A stretch of DNA of 64,000 nt from Streptomyces armeniacus (GTDB taxonomy: Bacteria; Actinomycetota; Actinomycetes; Streptomycetales; Streptomycetaceae): the NCBI RefSeq assembly GCF_003355155.1, contig NZ_CP031320.1:1226369-1290368 (forward strand). The letters run 5' to 3'. This document shows, in pieces, positions 1-8,365 of the stretch (its first letter is position 1; the number at the start of each line of letters is the position of its first letter). Below the pieces are notes generated by a model that saw nothing but the letters and a program-made list of their open reading frames with translations, made no database searches and was not told where the DNA came from. A program made the position numbers and the translations under genes.

Positions 1-642
1 GTGCGGCAACGGTTGCGCCTCGGCGGCCTGGTGAGCGGTGTCCTGCTGGTCGGCGGGCTGGCCGCGCTGGCGGCGGTCGTGCTGACCCTCCCCTGGTGGA
101 TCACCGCGCCGTTCCGGGAGGCGGAGCACGTGGGCGATGTCCTGATCGGGCTGTTCGCGGCGCTCATCGTGCTGGGCCTGCCCGCCATGGTGGCGACGCT
201 CGCCGGGCTCCGTACGGGGAACGCCGCCCTGCGCCGCCGCGTGCTGGCCATGGACGTCACGGGGGTGTGGGTGTACCCGTCGGCGCGCTGGTGGCGGAAC
301 CCGTACGTGGTGCGGTGGCACCAGGCCGCACCGGTTCGCGCGTTCACGCTGGAGTACACCCCGGGGGGCGGTGATCAGACGTTCGGCCCGACGCTGGTGC
401 CGTGGGACTACGTGGCGTTCGGCGAACCGGTGTGCGGCGCCACCGTCCACTTGCTGTGGCTGACGGCGACGGTGGAGGAGATCGTGGCTGAGACCCGGCT
501 CCGCTGCCCGGAGCTGGTCTTCCGCGACGAGCGGACTCCGCCGCCGCCGGGCATCGGCGGGTGGGTGCTGCGCCGCCGCCGGGCGGGGCCGCCGTTCCGG
601 CTGCCCCTGCGGCGCGGCACGGGCCGCCCGTTCAGTCCCTGA
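1..642 (+). CDS. Hypothetical membrane protein (start possibly upstream of window)
   Basis: The product is 213 residues if it starts at the GTG at the window edge; the true start could lie upstream. Two hydrophobic segments (about residues 10-33 and 46-68) suggest two membrane helices, followed by a soluble part and a proline/arginine-rich tail. I recognise no family and assign no function. Its last 11 bases overlap the 3' end of the convergent reductase gene. Coding potential is supported by strong GC bias at third positions. Confidence 0.6.
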   Translation: MRQRLRLGGLVSGVLLVGGLAALAAVVLTLPWWITAPFREAEHVGDVLIGLFAALIVLGLPAMVATLAGLRTGNAALRRRVLAMDVTGVWVYPSARWWRNPYVVRWHQAAPVRAFTLEYTPGGGDQTFGPTLVPWDYVAFGEPVCGATVHLLWLTATVEEIVAETRLRCPELVFRDERTPPPPGIGGWVLRRRRAGPPFRLPLRRGTGRPFSP

Positions 643-1216
643 CGCGCTCGTACGTGAGGACCGCCGCGCCGTTGCTGAACGTACGGCTGTCCGCCAGCTC
701 GAAGCGGAGCGGCCCGTCCCAGTCCGCGACGAACATGGGGATGCCCGAACCCGCCACGATCGGGTAGACCTTCGTCACCATTTCGTCGATCTCGGGCAGC
801 AGCGTGCCCGCCAGCGCCCCGCCGCCGCAGAGGTAGATGTCCAGGCCGCCCTCCTCGGCCTTCAGCTCCCGCACCCTGTCCAGCGCGTCGGACGCGACGA
901 TCTCCACCGCCGGGTCGGGGGCCTCGGTGCGGCTGTGGGAGAAGGCGTACTGGCGCAGATGCCCGTACGGGCTGGTGTTGCCCTCCTGGACGGCGAGTTC
1001 GTAGGTGTCGCTGCCCATCAGGACGGTGTCGAAGTGCCGGTTCTCGGCGTCGTCGAAGCCGAGCATGCGGCGGATGTGCGTGGGCAGCGTCTCCGGGTAC
1101 TCCGTGGCGAGGTACTGCGTCATGTCCTCGCCGATGGGATAGAAGTCGGCCGTGCCGTCCGGGGCGGCGATGAACCCGTCGATGGTCAGCGCGATGTAGT
1201 AGCTCAGCTTGCGCAT
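632..1216 (-). CDS. Dihydrofolate reductase family protein (RibD C-terminal domain)
   Basis: This 194-residue protein begins MRKLSYYIALTIDGFIA, the standard opening of RibD-C/DHFR-like reductases, and keeps the family's glycine-rich nucleotide-binding stretch near IYLCGGGALAGTL. Members bind NAD(P)H and reduce varied small molecules, and the substrate here cannot be read from sequence. The length is normal for the family. The ATG start has a GGGAGAC ribosome-binding site just upstream. It sits alone, convergent with the upstream membrane-protein gene. Confidence 0.8.
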   Translation of the reverse strand: MRKLSYYIALTIDGFIAAPDGTADFYPIGEDMTQYLATEYPETLPTHIRRMLGFDDAENRHFDTVLMGSDTYELAVQEGNTSPYGHLRQYAFSHSRTEAPDPAVEIVASDALDRVRELKAEEGGLDIYLCGGGALAGTLLPEIDEMVTKVYPIVAGSGIPMFVADWDGPLRFELADSRTFSNGAAVLTYERVRD

Positions 1217-1365
1217 CCCGGTCTCCCGTCAGAGGTGCGTGTGCGGGTACGTGTGCAGGTCGGTCTCAGGTGTCTGGTGTCCGGTGCCGGATGTCCGGTG
1301 TCCGTGGCCAGGCGCACCGGAGGGGGTGGTGATCACCGCATTCTGCCGTTCCACGGGTGCCCGGC

Positions 1366-1935
1366 TCACTCCACGCTGAGACACCACTGGCCTGCGCGGC
1401 CCGTGATCACCAGCGGGGTGAGCGGATGGGCCTCGATCCGCCAGTACGAGTGCGGCGGCGACTTGAGCACGTAGCACACCGCCGCCCGTACGACCGAGGG
1501 CTCCGCGACCGCGACGACCCACTCGTCGTCGCCGTCCATCGGCCGGGTGTCCAGCCAGCCGCCGACGCGGGATATGAATGCCAGCAGCGACTCGCCGCCG
1601 TGCGGCGCGGACCGCGGGTCCGCGAGCCAGGTGTCGACCGCGCGCGGCTCGCGGGCGGCGATCTCCTGGAGCGTACGGCCGCGCCAGCGGCCCATGTCGC
1701 AGTCGCGCAGGGCGGGTTGGGCGATCGGGGACAGCCCGAGCAGGTCGCCGGTCTCGCGGCAGCGCCGGGACGGCGAGCAGTACCGCAGCTGCGCGGCGGC
1801 CAGCCGGGCCAGCCCGGGGACCGCGTGCTGCACCTCGTGCCAGCCGGCGGAGTCCAGCGGCCGGGCGTCCTCGAACCGCACGTCGAGCAACGAGGAGCTG
1901 CGGCCGGCGGTGAGCAGCGTCACACGAAGGTGCAT
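1366..1935 (-). CDS. Histidine-phosphatase-fold protein, catalytic histidines missing
   Basis: The 189-residue protein resembles the phosphoglycerate-mutase/histidine phosphatase superfamily. It keeps the DMGRWRGRTLQEI segment (residues 80-92), which corresponds to the family's 'xxGxWxG' motif, and HGGESLLAF (112-120). The N-terminal RHG motif that supplies the phosphorylated histidine reads TAG at residues 9-11. The second histidine motif near the C-terminus reads VAVAEPSVVR (141-150), with Ala at 144. Both key histidines are therefore absent, so activity as a phosphatase is unlikely. A binding or regulatory role is inference. The ATG lies 6 bases after a TANNNT element and looks leaderless. 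Confidence 0.75.
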   Translation of the reverse strand: MHLRVTLLTAGRSSSLLDVRFEDARPLDSAGWHEVQHAVPGLARLAAAQLRYCSPSRRCRETGDLLGLSPIAQPALRDCDMGRWRGRTLQEIAAREPRAVDTWLADPRSAPHGGESLLAFISRVGGWLDTRPMDGDDEWVVAVAEPSVVRAAVCYVLKSPPHSYWRIEAHPLTPLVITGRAGQWCLSVE

Positions 1936-1941
1936 CCGGTG

Positions 1942-1947
1942 ATCGTA
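1942..1947 (-). promoter_or_regulatory. -10 element for leaderless histidine-phosphatase-fold gene
   Basis: On the minus strand TACGAT ends 6 bases before the ATG at 1935 and there is no ribosome-binding site. Transcription would start at or next to the start codon. Confidence 0.5.
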
Positions 1948-2036
1948 GGGCGCGGGCTGCTTTTGTTCGATACCCCCGCGTAGGCGTATGTGAGCGCCAC
2001 CGCGGCGCCGCCCGGTGTTCGGGGAGGCGCGGGCTT

Positions 2037-2087
2037 CCCGTTCACGCCCGCTCCCCGTTCACGCCCGCTCCCCGTTCAGGGCCGCTC
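2037..2087. repeat. Three tandem copies of a 17-bp unit
   Basis: The unit CCCGTTCACGCCCGCTC occurs at 2037-2053 and 2054-2070 exactly. It occurs again at 2071-2087 with two substitutions, and a degenerate fourth copy follows. The array lies downstream of the MocR gene, in the space between it and the histidine-phosphatase-fold gene. Confidence 0.85.
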
Positions 2088-2119
2088 CCCGTCCGGGGCC
2101 CGCGTCCACACTCCCCCGT

Positions 2120-3565
2120 TCACGCCGCCGTCTCGTCCCAGGCCGTGCGCAGCCGCCGTACGCCCTCGGCGATCTCCGCGACACCCGCTGCGGGCGCGAA
2201 GCTCAGCCGTACGTACGGGGCGGTGGCCTCGGCGGCGAAGTACGGCCGTCCCGCCGCGACGGCGACGCCCGCCCGCAGGGCCGCGGCGACCAGCGCGGCC
2301 TCGTCCGTGCCGTCGGGGAGCCGCAGCCACACCTGGTAGCCGCCGCGGGACACGTACGGCGCGGACAGCGCGGGCAGCTCGCGGGCCAGGGCGGTGAGCA
2401 TGGCGTCCCTGCGCACCTTCAACTCGCCCGCGACCGTGCGCAGATGGCGGGCCCAGGCGGGCGCGCCGACGAGCTCGAGCGCGGCCTCCTGGAGCGGGCG
2501 CGGGACGAAGAAGCTGTCGACGATCTGGATGGCGCGTAGCCGTTCCAGCGCCGGTCCGCGCGCCGCCAGGGCGGCGACGCGCAGGCTGGGCGACGTCGAC
2601 TTGGTCAGCGAGTTGATGTGCACGACCACGCCGTCCGGGTCGTCGGCGCGGAGGGTGCCGCTCAGCGGACCCGCGTCGGAGTGCGCGAGGCGCCGCGCGA
2701 AGTCGTCCTCGACGACGAACGCGCCCGCCGCGCGCGCGGCTTCCAGCACCGCGGCGCGCCGGTCCGCGGCGAGGACCGTGCCGGTGGGGTTCTGGAACAG
2801 GGGCTGGCACACGAACACCCGCGCCCCGCTGGCCCGGAAGGCCCGCGCGAGCAGTTCGGGGCGTACGCCGTCGCGGTCCACCGGAACCGGCACGGGGCGC
2901 AGCCCGGAGGCGCGGGCGGCGCCGAGCATGCCGGGGTACGTGGGGGACTCGACGAGGACGGCGGCGCCGGGCGGCGCGAGCCCGCGCAGGGCGGTGGTGA
3001 GGGCGCTCTGGCCGCCGGCCGTGATCAGCACCTCGGACGCGCTGACCGCGCCCGTACCGCCGCTGATCTCGTGCGCGAACCAGGCCCGCAGCTCGGCCAT
3101 GCCCTCCAGCGGCGGCCGGCCCCAGGCACCGGGCCGCCGGCCGGCGCGGGCCAGGGCGGCGGCGAGGGCACGTTCGGGCCGCAGACCGGCCGGCAGATAG
3201 CCGCCGTTCAGCTCGATCACGCCGGGCGGCGGCTCGGGCAGGGTGGCGAGGACGCCGCCCGCGTCGACGCTCCGCGGCACCAGATCGGGCGATGCCTCGG
3301 CGCTCAGCGCGACCTCCTGCCAGGAGGTGTCGCCCCCGGCGTGCGCCGCCCGGCGCGACTGCGCCCGGTACGCCCCGGCGCCGGGCCGGGTCTCGACGAG
3401 GCCCTCGCGGGCGAGGGCGGCGAGCGCGCCGGAGACGGTGACGGGGCTGACGTGGTAGCGGTCGACGAGCGTACGGCTGGACGGGAGCTTCTCACCCGGT
3501 GAGTAGCGCTCCAGCTCGCCGCGGAGGGCTGCGGCAAGATCGGCCACACTGCTACGCTGTTGCAT
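2120..3565 (-). CDS. MocR/GntR-type regulator with aminotransferase domain
   Basis: The 481-residue protein has an N-terminal GntR winged helix (about residues 1-75, with PSSRTLVDRYHVSPVTV) and a fold-type I PLP aminotransferase-like domain. The PLP lysine is in HINSLTKSTSPSLRV. MocR proteins bind DNA and sense PLP or amino-compound ligands. The frame stays open far upstream, but the ATG at 3565 begins exactly at the conserved winged helix. The gene is divergent from an EamA exporter whose ATG shares two bases with this one, so this regulator probably controls that exporter. A 10-bp perfect palindrome overlaps its own -10 element, which suggests autoregulation. Confidence 0.85.
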   Translation of the reverse strand: MQQRSSVADLAAALRGELERYSPGEKLPSSRTLVDRYHVSPVTVSGALAALAREGLVETRPGAGAYRAQSRRAAHAGGDTSWQEVALSAEASPDLVPRSVDAGGVLATLPEPPPGVIELNGGYLPAGLRPERALAAALARAGRRPGAWGRPPLEGMAELRAWFAHEISGGTGAVSASEVLITAGGQSALTTALRGLAPPGAAVLVESPTYPGMLGAARASGLRPVPVPVDRDGVRPELLARAFRASGARVFVCQPLFQNPTGTVLAADRRAAVLEAARAAGAFVVEDDFARRLAHSDAGPLSGTLRADDPDGVVVHINSLTKSTSPSLRVAALAARGPALERLRAIQIVDSFFVPRPLQEAALELVGAPAWARHLRTVAGELKVRRDAMLTALARELPALSAPYVSRGGYQVWLRLPDGTDEAALVAAALRAGVAVAAGRPYFAAEATAPYVRLSFAPAAGVAEIAEGVRRLRTAWDETAA

Positions 3566-3586
3566 GAGAGAAGAGAGTAGCGCTAC
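3553..3586. promoter_or_regulatory. Face-to-face leaderless promoters and palindromic operator of mocR/eamA
   Basis: The plus strand has TACGCT at 3553-3558, 5 bases before the EamA ATG at 3564. The minus strand has TACTCT (3579-3574), 8 bases before the MocR ATG at 3565. The two ATGs overlap in the tetramer CATG. A perfect palindrome GTAGCGCTAC (3577-3586) covers the MocR -10 element and is a candidate operator. Neither gene has a ribosome-binding site. Confidence 0.6.
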
Positions 3587-4589
3587 CACACGCTCGGGGA
3601 TAGCGGTCCCCGCCGCGAACCCGTCCAGCGCCCCGGGCCCGGCCCCTACGAGCCCGGCCCGCACGTCCACCGCACCCGCACCCGCACCGGCGACCACGAC
3701 AGCGACCGCTACCGCAGCCGCGCCTTCCCCGGCCGCCCGTGGCGGGCTCGTCTTCGCGGCGCTCGGCGTCGTCGCCTTCTCGCTCACCTTCCCCGGCACC
3801 GTCTGGGCCCTGGAGGGCTTCGGCCCCTGGTCCGTCACCACGGTCCGCATGGTGCTCGCCGGGCTCATCGCGGGCGGCGCGCTCGCCGCGCTCCGGGTGC
3901 CGGCGCCGCCACGCCACACCTGGCCGGGGCTGGCCGTCGTCGCCGCCGGTACGGTCGTGGGCTTCCCGCTGCTCACCACGCTCGCGCTGGAGACCTCGTC
4001 CACGTCGCACGCCGCCGTCGTCGTCGGCCTGCTACCGCTCGCCACCGCCGCGTACTCCGCGCTGCGCACGGGCCACCGCCCGTCCCGTACGTTCTGGGCC
4101 GCCGCGCTCGCGGGCGCAGCCGTCGTGCTGGCCTTCGCCCTGCACGACAGCGGCGGCGGCGCCTCGCTCGGCGACCTCTACCTCGCCGGTGCGCTGCTGA
4201 TCTGCGCGGCCGCGTACGGCGAGGGCGGCCGGCTGGCCCGCGAGATGCCCGGCTGGCAGGTCATCGGCTGGGCGCTGGTGGGCTGTCTGCCGGCGGCCGC
4301 GGTGGGCGCCGCGTTCGCGCTCGCCGCCGAGCCGGTGACGCTCAACGCGCACGCGGTCGCGGGCATCGTGTGGGTGGCGGCCGGCTCGCAGTTCCTGGGG
4401 CTGCTGCTGTGGTACCGGGGCCTGGCCCGTACGGGCGTCGCCAGGGCCAGCCAGATACAGCTCGCGCAGCCGCTGCTCACACTCGTCTGGTCGGTGCTGC
4501 TGCTCGGCGAGCACCTCACGCCCGCCGCGCCGGCGGCCGCCGTGGGCGTGCTGGTGTGCATCGCGGTCACCCAGCGCAGCCGCTCCTGA
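3564..4589 (+). CDS. EamA/DMT family transporter
   Basis: The 341-residue protein has about ten hydrophobic helices in two EamA repeats and the typical beginning LVFAALGVVAFSLTFPGTVWAL. EamA carriers usually export amino acids or other metabolites. The first 60 or so residues are a Pro/Ala/Thr-rich tail that is longer than normal. No in-frame ATG, GTG or TTG is present between 3564 and the first membrane helix, so the ATG at 3564 is the only reasonable start. It is divergent from and overlapping with the mocR regulator gene, a common pairing in which the regulator controls the exporter. Confidence 0.85.
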   Translation: MREESSATTRSGIAVPAANPSSAPGPAPTSPARTSTAPAPAPATTTATATAAAPSPAARGGLVFAALGVVAFSLTFPGTVWALEGFGPWSVTTVRMVLAGLIAGGALAALRVPAPPRHTWPGLAVVAAGTVVGFPLLTTLALETSSTSHAAVVVGLLPLATAAYSALRTGHRPSRTFWAAALAGAAVVLAFALHDSGGGASLGDLYLAGALLICAAAYGEGGRLAREMPGWQVIGWALVGCLPAAAVGAAFALAAEPVTLNAHAVAGIVWVAAGSQFLGLLLWYRGLARTGVARASQIQLAQPLLTLVWSVLLLGEHLTPAAPAAAVGVLVCIAVTQRSRS

Positions 4590-4682
4590 CGCCACCCGGC
4601 CCCGGGCGCACCCGGCCGGCGCTCACCGTACGGAAGGTCCGTCCCGCACCGTACGGACGGCGCGGAGTGGGCCGTACGGCCT

Positions 4683-4688
4683 TAGAAT
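4683..4688 (+). promoter_or_regulatory. Candidate -10 element for DUF1918 gene
   Basis: TAGAAT lies about 60 bases before the DUF1918 start and is the best -10 match in this 157-base gap. I see no convincing -35 element. Confidence 0.35.
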
Positions 4689-4746
4689 TGTGACGCACGG
4701 CACAGCCGTTCCGAAGTACACCCCCGTGAACAGGAGGGCTCCCCGG

Positions 4747-4950
4747 ATGCACGCCAACACGGGCGACCGGCTGCTGGTGCACGGCAGGACCGTGGGCCAG
4801 CACGACAGAGTCGCGGAAATCGTCGAGGTCATGGGTGCCGACGGCGAGCCGCCCTACCGGGTGCGGTTCGAGGACGGGCACGAGGCCGTGATGTCCCCCG
4901 GCCCCGACTCGGTGGTGCGGGGTCACGAGGAGCCCGGCACCCCGCGGTAG
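4747..4950 (+). CDS. DUF1918 domain-containing protein
   Basis: This 67-residue protein consists almost entirely of a DUF1918 domain, a small beta-barrel-like fold of unknown function common in actinobacteria. The recognisable core includes GDRLLVHGR and PYRVRFEDGHEAVMSPGPDS. The ATG at 4747 follows a strong CAGGAGGG ribosome-binding site, so I prefer it to the earlier in-frame ATG at 4690. The last 28 bases overlap the 3' end of the convergent glycosidase gene, so the two coding regions are read on opposite strands there. Confidence 0.8.
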   Translation: MHANTGDRLLVHGRTVGQHDRVAEIVEVMGADGEPPYRVRFEDGHEAVMSPGPDSVVRGHEEPGTPR

Positions 4951-6296
4951 TGGTCGGCGACCACCCGGTCCATGGCGCCGACGGCGTCCTCGGACACCTC
5001 CTTCGCGGAGAAGAAGACGTGCCCTGACGCCTCGGGGAAGTCCTTGCAGTAAGCCAGGTGCCGGGACAGCTCGGCCGGGTCCTGCCAGGGCGCGCCCTGG
5101 GCCGGGTCGCCCGCCTTGTACAGCGCCTCGCCGATGTGCAGGCCGACTCCCGTGCCGCGGACGGCCGCCGCCCACCACGGCACGAGGCCGGCGTAGTCGG
5201 CGTCGGCGAACCCCATGTTCCAGTACAGCTGCGGGACGACGTAGTCGATCCAGCCGCGCCGGACCCAGCCGAGGGTGTCGGCGTGCAGGTCGTCGTACGT
5301 CTGCACGCCGGCCGCGGTGTCGGAGCCGGCCGGGTCGCTCGCCTTGTTGCGCCACACGCCGAACGGGCTGATGCCGAAGCGCGGGCGCCGCGCGGTCCGG
5401 CGGATACGGGCGGCGGTCTCGGTCACCAGCAGGTCGATGTTGTGCCGCCGCCAGGCGGCCTGGTCCGCGTGCCCGGCGCCGTGCCGCCGGTACGCCGCCT
5501 CGTCGTGGAAGGTCTCGCCGGGTACGGGATACGGGTAGAAGTAGTCGTCCCAGTGGACGCCGTCGAGGGGGTAGCGGCGTACGGCGTCCAGCATCGCGTC
5601 CTGCACGAAGCGGCGGACCTCCGGCAGACCGGGGTTGTAGTAGAGCTTGCCGCCGTACGGCACGACCCACTCCGGGTGCCGCCGCGCCGGATGGCCGTGC
5701 GCCAGCCGCGAAGGGTCGTCGTGCAGGGCGACGCGGTACGGGTTGAACCACGCCTCCAGTTCGAGGCCGCGCGCGTGCGCCTCCCGTACGGCGAAGCCCA
5801 GCGGGTCCCAGCCGGGGTGCGCGCCCTGACGGCCGGTCAGCCACTGGGACCAGGGCTCGTACGGCGACGGCCACAGGGCGTCGGCGGTCGGACGGGCCTG
5901 GAAGTACACGGTGTTGAGCCCGCGGCGTACCGCCGTGTCCAGGTGCGCGCGGAGTTCGGCGCGCTGCCGCGCGGGGCTCAGGCCGGGGGCGCTGGGCCAG
6001 TCCCGGTTGTCGACCGTGGCGATCCACATGCCGCGTACGGCCCGGCGCGGGCCGTGGCCCGGGCCCCGTACGGGCGGGGCGCCCGGCCGGGGACGGTGCG
6101 CGCCGGCGGCCGACGCCGCGGCCCTGGCGTCCGCGGTCGCCGCCGCGGCCGTGTCCGCGGAGGTGACGGCGCCGCTCAGCGCCCCGGCGGCCGCGACCGT
6201 GAAGCCCCGGCGGGAGAGCCGCGCGCCCACCCGCTCCCCGGCCGACCCCGCCGTACCGGCTCCGGCCGGCCCCGCTGCCCCTGCCCTGCGCCTCAT
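4923..6296 (-). CDS. Tat-exported family 10-like glycosylhydrolase (GHL10/DUF187)
   Basis: The 457-residue protein carries a twin-arginine signal (SRRGFTVAAAGALSG, about residues 30-45) and an alanine-rich linker. A TIM-barrel domain of the DUF187/GHL10 type follows, opening with RAVRGMWIATVDNRDWPS and containing DGVHWDDYFYPYP. Homologues are thought to act on bacterial or plant polysaccharides outside the cell, but the substrate is not readable here. I chose the ATG at 6296 over the one at 6344 because it leaves a standard-length Tat leader. The gene is divergent from the 3-hydroxybutyryl-CoA dehydrogenase gene and convergent with DUF1918. Confidence 0.8.
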   Translation of the reverse strand: MRRRAGAAGPAGAGTAGSAGERVGARLSRRGFTVAAAGALSGAVTSADTAAAATADARAAASAAGAHRPRPGAPPVRGPGHGPRRAVRGMWIATVDNRDWPSAPGLSPARQRAELRAHLDTAVRRGLNTVYFQARPTADALWPSPYEPWSQWLTGRQGAHPGWDPLGFAVREAHARGLELEAWFNPYRVALHDDPSRLAHGHPARRHPEWVVPYGGKLYYNPGLPEVRRFVQDAMLDAVRRYPLDGVHWDDYFYPYPVPGETFHDEAAYRRHGAGHADQAAWRRHNIDLLVTETAARIRRTARRPRFGISPFGVWRNKASDPAGSDTAAGVQTYDDLHADTLGWVRRGWIDYVVPQLYWNMGFADADYAGLVPWWAAAVRGTGVGLHIGEALYKAGDPAQGAPWQDPAELSRHLAYCKDFPEASGHVFFSAKEVSEDAVGAMDRVVADHYRGVPGSS

Positions 6297-6469
6297 CCCC
6301 GCCCGCCCTTCTGGCGTACGCCGCTGTTTTGTCCGGGCCAGCATGCCCCGTGCGCACCCCCTCGACCCGGCAGCGACCCGGCGAGGGTAACGTCGGGCGG
6401 CGAGGCGGCGCTGCCCCGGGGATCCCGCGGCCGGCTGCCCGGGACCCGAAGATCTGCGAAAGGCACGAT

Positions 6470-7330
6470 GTGACCGACATCCAACGCGTCGGAGTGGTCG
6501 GCTGCGGCCAGATGGGGGCCGGCATCGCCGAGGTGTGCGCGCGGGCCGGACTCGACGTCAAGGTCGCCGAGACCACGGGCGAGGCGCTCGAGCTGGGCCG
6601 TACGCGACTGGTCAACTCCCTGGACAAGGCCGCCGCGCGGGGCAAGCTCACCGAGGAGGAGCGCGACGGCGCGCTCGACCGGCTCACCTTCACCACCGAT
6701 CTCGGGGAGTTCGCCGACCGCGACCTCGTGATAGAGGCGGTCGTGGAGAACGAGCAGGTCAAGACGGAGATCTTCCAGGTACTCGACCAGGTGGTGACCC
6801 GCGCGGACGCCATCCTCGCCTCGAACACCTCCTCCATCCCGCTGGTCAAGCTGGCGGTGGCCACCTCCCGGCCCGACCAGGTCATCGGCATCCACTTCTT
6901 CAACCCGGCACCGGTGCAGCAGCTCGTCGAGCTGATCCCCGCGCTGACCACCGGCGACGAGACAGTCAAGCGCGCCGAGGCGGTCGTGGGCGGCATCCTC
7001 GGCAAGCACGCCATCCGCGCGCAGGACCGCTCCGGCTTCGTCGTCAACGCGCTGCTGATCCCGTATCTCCTGTCCGCCATCCGCATGTTCGAGTCGGGCA
7101 TCGCGAGCCGCGAGGACATCGACAACGGCATGGAGCTGGGCTGCGCCCACCCGATGGGGCCGCTCAAGCTCACCGACCTGATCGGGCTGGACACGGTGGC
7201 CTCGGTCGCCGACTCGATGTACGCCGAGTTCAAAGAACCGCTGTACGCCGCTCCCCCGCTGCTCCAGCGGATGGTGGACGCGGGGCGGCTGGGCCGCAAG
7301 GCGGGCGCCGGCTTCTACGCGTACGAGTAG
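6470..7330 (+). CDS. 3-hydroxybutyryl-CoA dehydrogenase
   Basis: The 286-residue protein has the N-terminal NAD-binding fingerprint VGVVGCGQMGAG and the conserved HFFNPAPVQQLVEL segment containing the catalytic histidine. A C-terminal dimerisation domain follows (DNGMELGCAHPMGPLKL). It oxidises (S)-3-hydroxybutyryl-CoA to acetoacetyl-CoA in short-chain fatty acid and butyrate metabolism. The GTG at 6470 follows GAAAGG, and the longer open frame upstream has no family similarity. A TAACGT element at 6388-6393 is a possible -10. The length matches the family. Confidence 0.9.
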   Translation: MTDIQRVGVVGCGQMGAGIAEVCARAGLDVKVAETTGEALELGRTRLVNSLDKAAARGKLTEEERDGALDRLTFTTDLGEFADRDLVIEAVVENEQVKTEIFQVLDQVVTRADAILASNTSSIPLVKLAVATSRPDQVIGIHFFNPAPVQQLVELIPALTTGDETVKRAEAVVGGILGKHAIRAQDRSGFVVNALLIPYLLSAIRMFESGIASREDIDNGMELGCAHPMGPLKLTDLIGLDTVASVADSMYAEFKEPLYAAPPLLQRMVDAGRLGRKAGAGFYAYE

Positions 7331-7354
7331 CCGCCGGACACCCGCCGCACCCCG

Positions 7355-8365
7355 CTACGCCGCGTCCCGCACGCTTCCCTGCGCACCGCCGAGCAGGGCG
7401 AGCCCCAGCGGCGTGAGGGTGTGGCGTACGGAGTTGCGGATCCGGACGGTCGAGACCAGCCCTGCCTGCCGGAGCACCGTCGCGTGCTCGCTCGCGGAGG
7501 AGACCGCGAGGCCCGCCCGGCGCGCCAGTTCGGTGGTGGTGCAGTCCTCGAAGAGCGCGTCGAGGACGCCGGCCCGGGTCCGTCCCAGCAGCTGGTCGAG
7601 ATGCTCGCGGCGCTGCGGCACGAGCACCGCCGTGCCGCAGCGGTCCTCGTTCGGGACGGACCGGACCGTCTCGACCGGGTACACCAGGACGGGCGCCAGG
7701 GTGGTGTCCTCGAGCACCACGGGCGTACGGCGGCAGAAGTACGACGGCACGAGCAGCAGCCCGCGCCCGTCCAGGCGGAGATCGCGGTCGACCGGGTAGG
7801 CGGCCTCCAGGACCGGCGGCTGCCAGCGGAACGGCGGCCCGAGCGTACGCAGCATCGCGTCCGCTCCGGCGCGCCACTGCGTGTGCGTACGCAGGGAGCG
7901 GTCGGCCTCCACCCGTGCGCTGATCCACGGCCAGGCGGGTGCCAGCGCGGCGTCGTGGTAGGCGCGCAGCGCGCCCGCGAGGCGGCGCAGCGCGGCGGGT
8001 TCGCCTTCGGCGAGCGTACGGGTCCAGGTCGGGACGGCGTTCCCGGCGGCCAGCTTGGTGAGTTCCGTACGGATGCGACGGCGGGGCGTGCTCAGCACCG
8101 CCTCCAGCCCGTGGCCGAGCCCGGCGGTGCTCGCGGACGGGGTGAGGAAGTCCGGGAAGTAGCCGCGCTCCGGTACCAGCGGCAGCAGCATGCCCAGCGG
8201 ACCCGGGCCGTGCCGGGCGGCGTGCCGGCGCCAGGGTGCGAGGGCGGGATCCCGCCGATTGGCGCGTAGTTGGTGCAGGCTCAGCACGATCTCCCAGAGC
8301 GGGTCGGGCCGTTCGGCGATCTTCGTGCGGGCCAGGTCCTCGGCGTGGAAATGCACACGCAGCAC
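7355..8365 (-). CDS. ArsR-like winged-helix transcriptional regulator
   Basis: The 336-residue protein has a large N-terminal region of the type found in actinobacterial DUF5937-like regulators (VLRVHFHAEDLARTKI). A C-terminal ArsR winged helix follows at about residues 250-325, with TTELARRAGLAVSSASEHATVLR as its recognition region. The target is unknown. The GTG at 8365 follows a strong AAGGGGGAA ribosome-binding site. It is divergent from the XRE/pseudo-glycosidase gene, with 204 bases between them holding no other gene, so it could regulate that neighbour. That link is inference from position only. Confidence 0.8.
   Translation of the reverse strand: MLRVHFHAEDLARTKIAERPDPLWEIVLSLHQLRANRRDPALAPWRRHAARHGPGPLGMLLPLVPERGYFPDFLTPSASTAGLGHGLEAVLSTPRRRIRTELTKLAAGNAVPTWTRTLAEGEPAALRRLAGALRAYHDAALAPAWPWISARVEADRSLRTHTQWRAGADAMLRTLGPPFRWQPPVLEAAYPVDRDLRLDGRGLLLVPSYFCRRTPVVLEDTTLAPVLVYPVETVRSVPNEDRCGTAVLVPQRREHLDQLLGRTRAGVLDALFEDCTTTELARRAGLAVSSASEHATVLRQAGLVSTVRIRNSVRHTLTPLGLALLGGAQGSVRDAA

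Noticed and set aside
2037..2087. CRISPR-like array
   Set aside because: The copies are directly adjacent with no spacers, so this is a simple tandem repeat.
3566..4069. Upstream extension of the MocR frame
   Set aside because: It runs antisense through the EamA gene and is not conserved; the winged helix begins at 3565.
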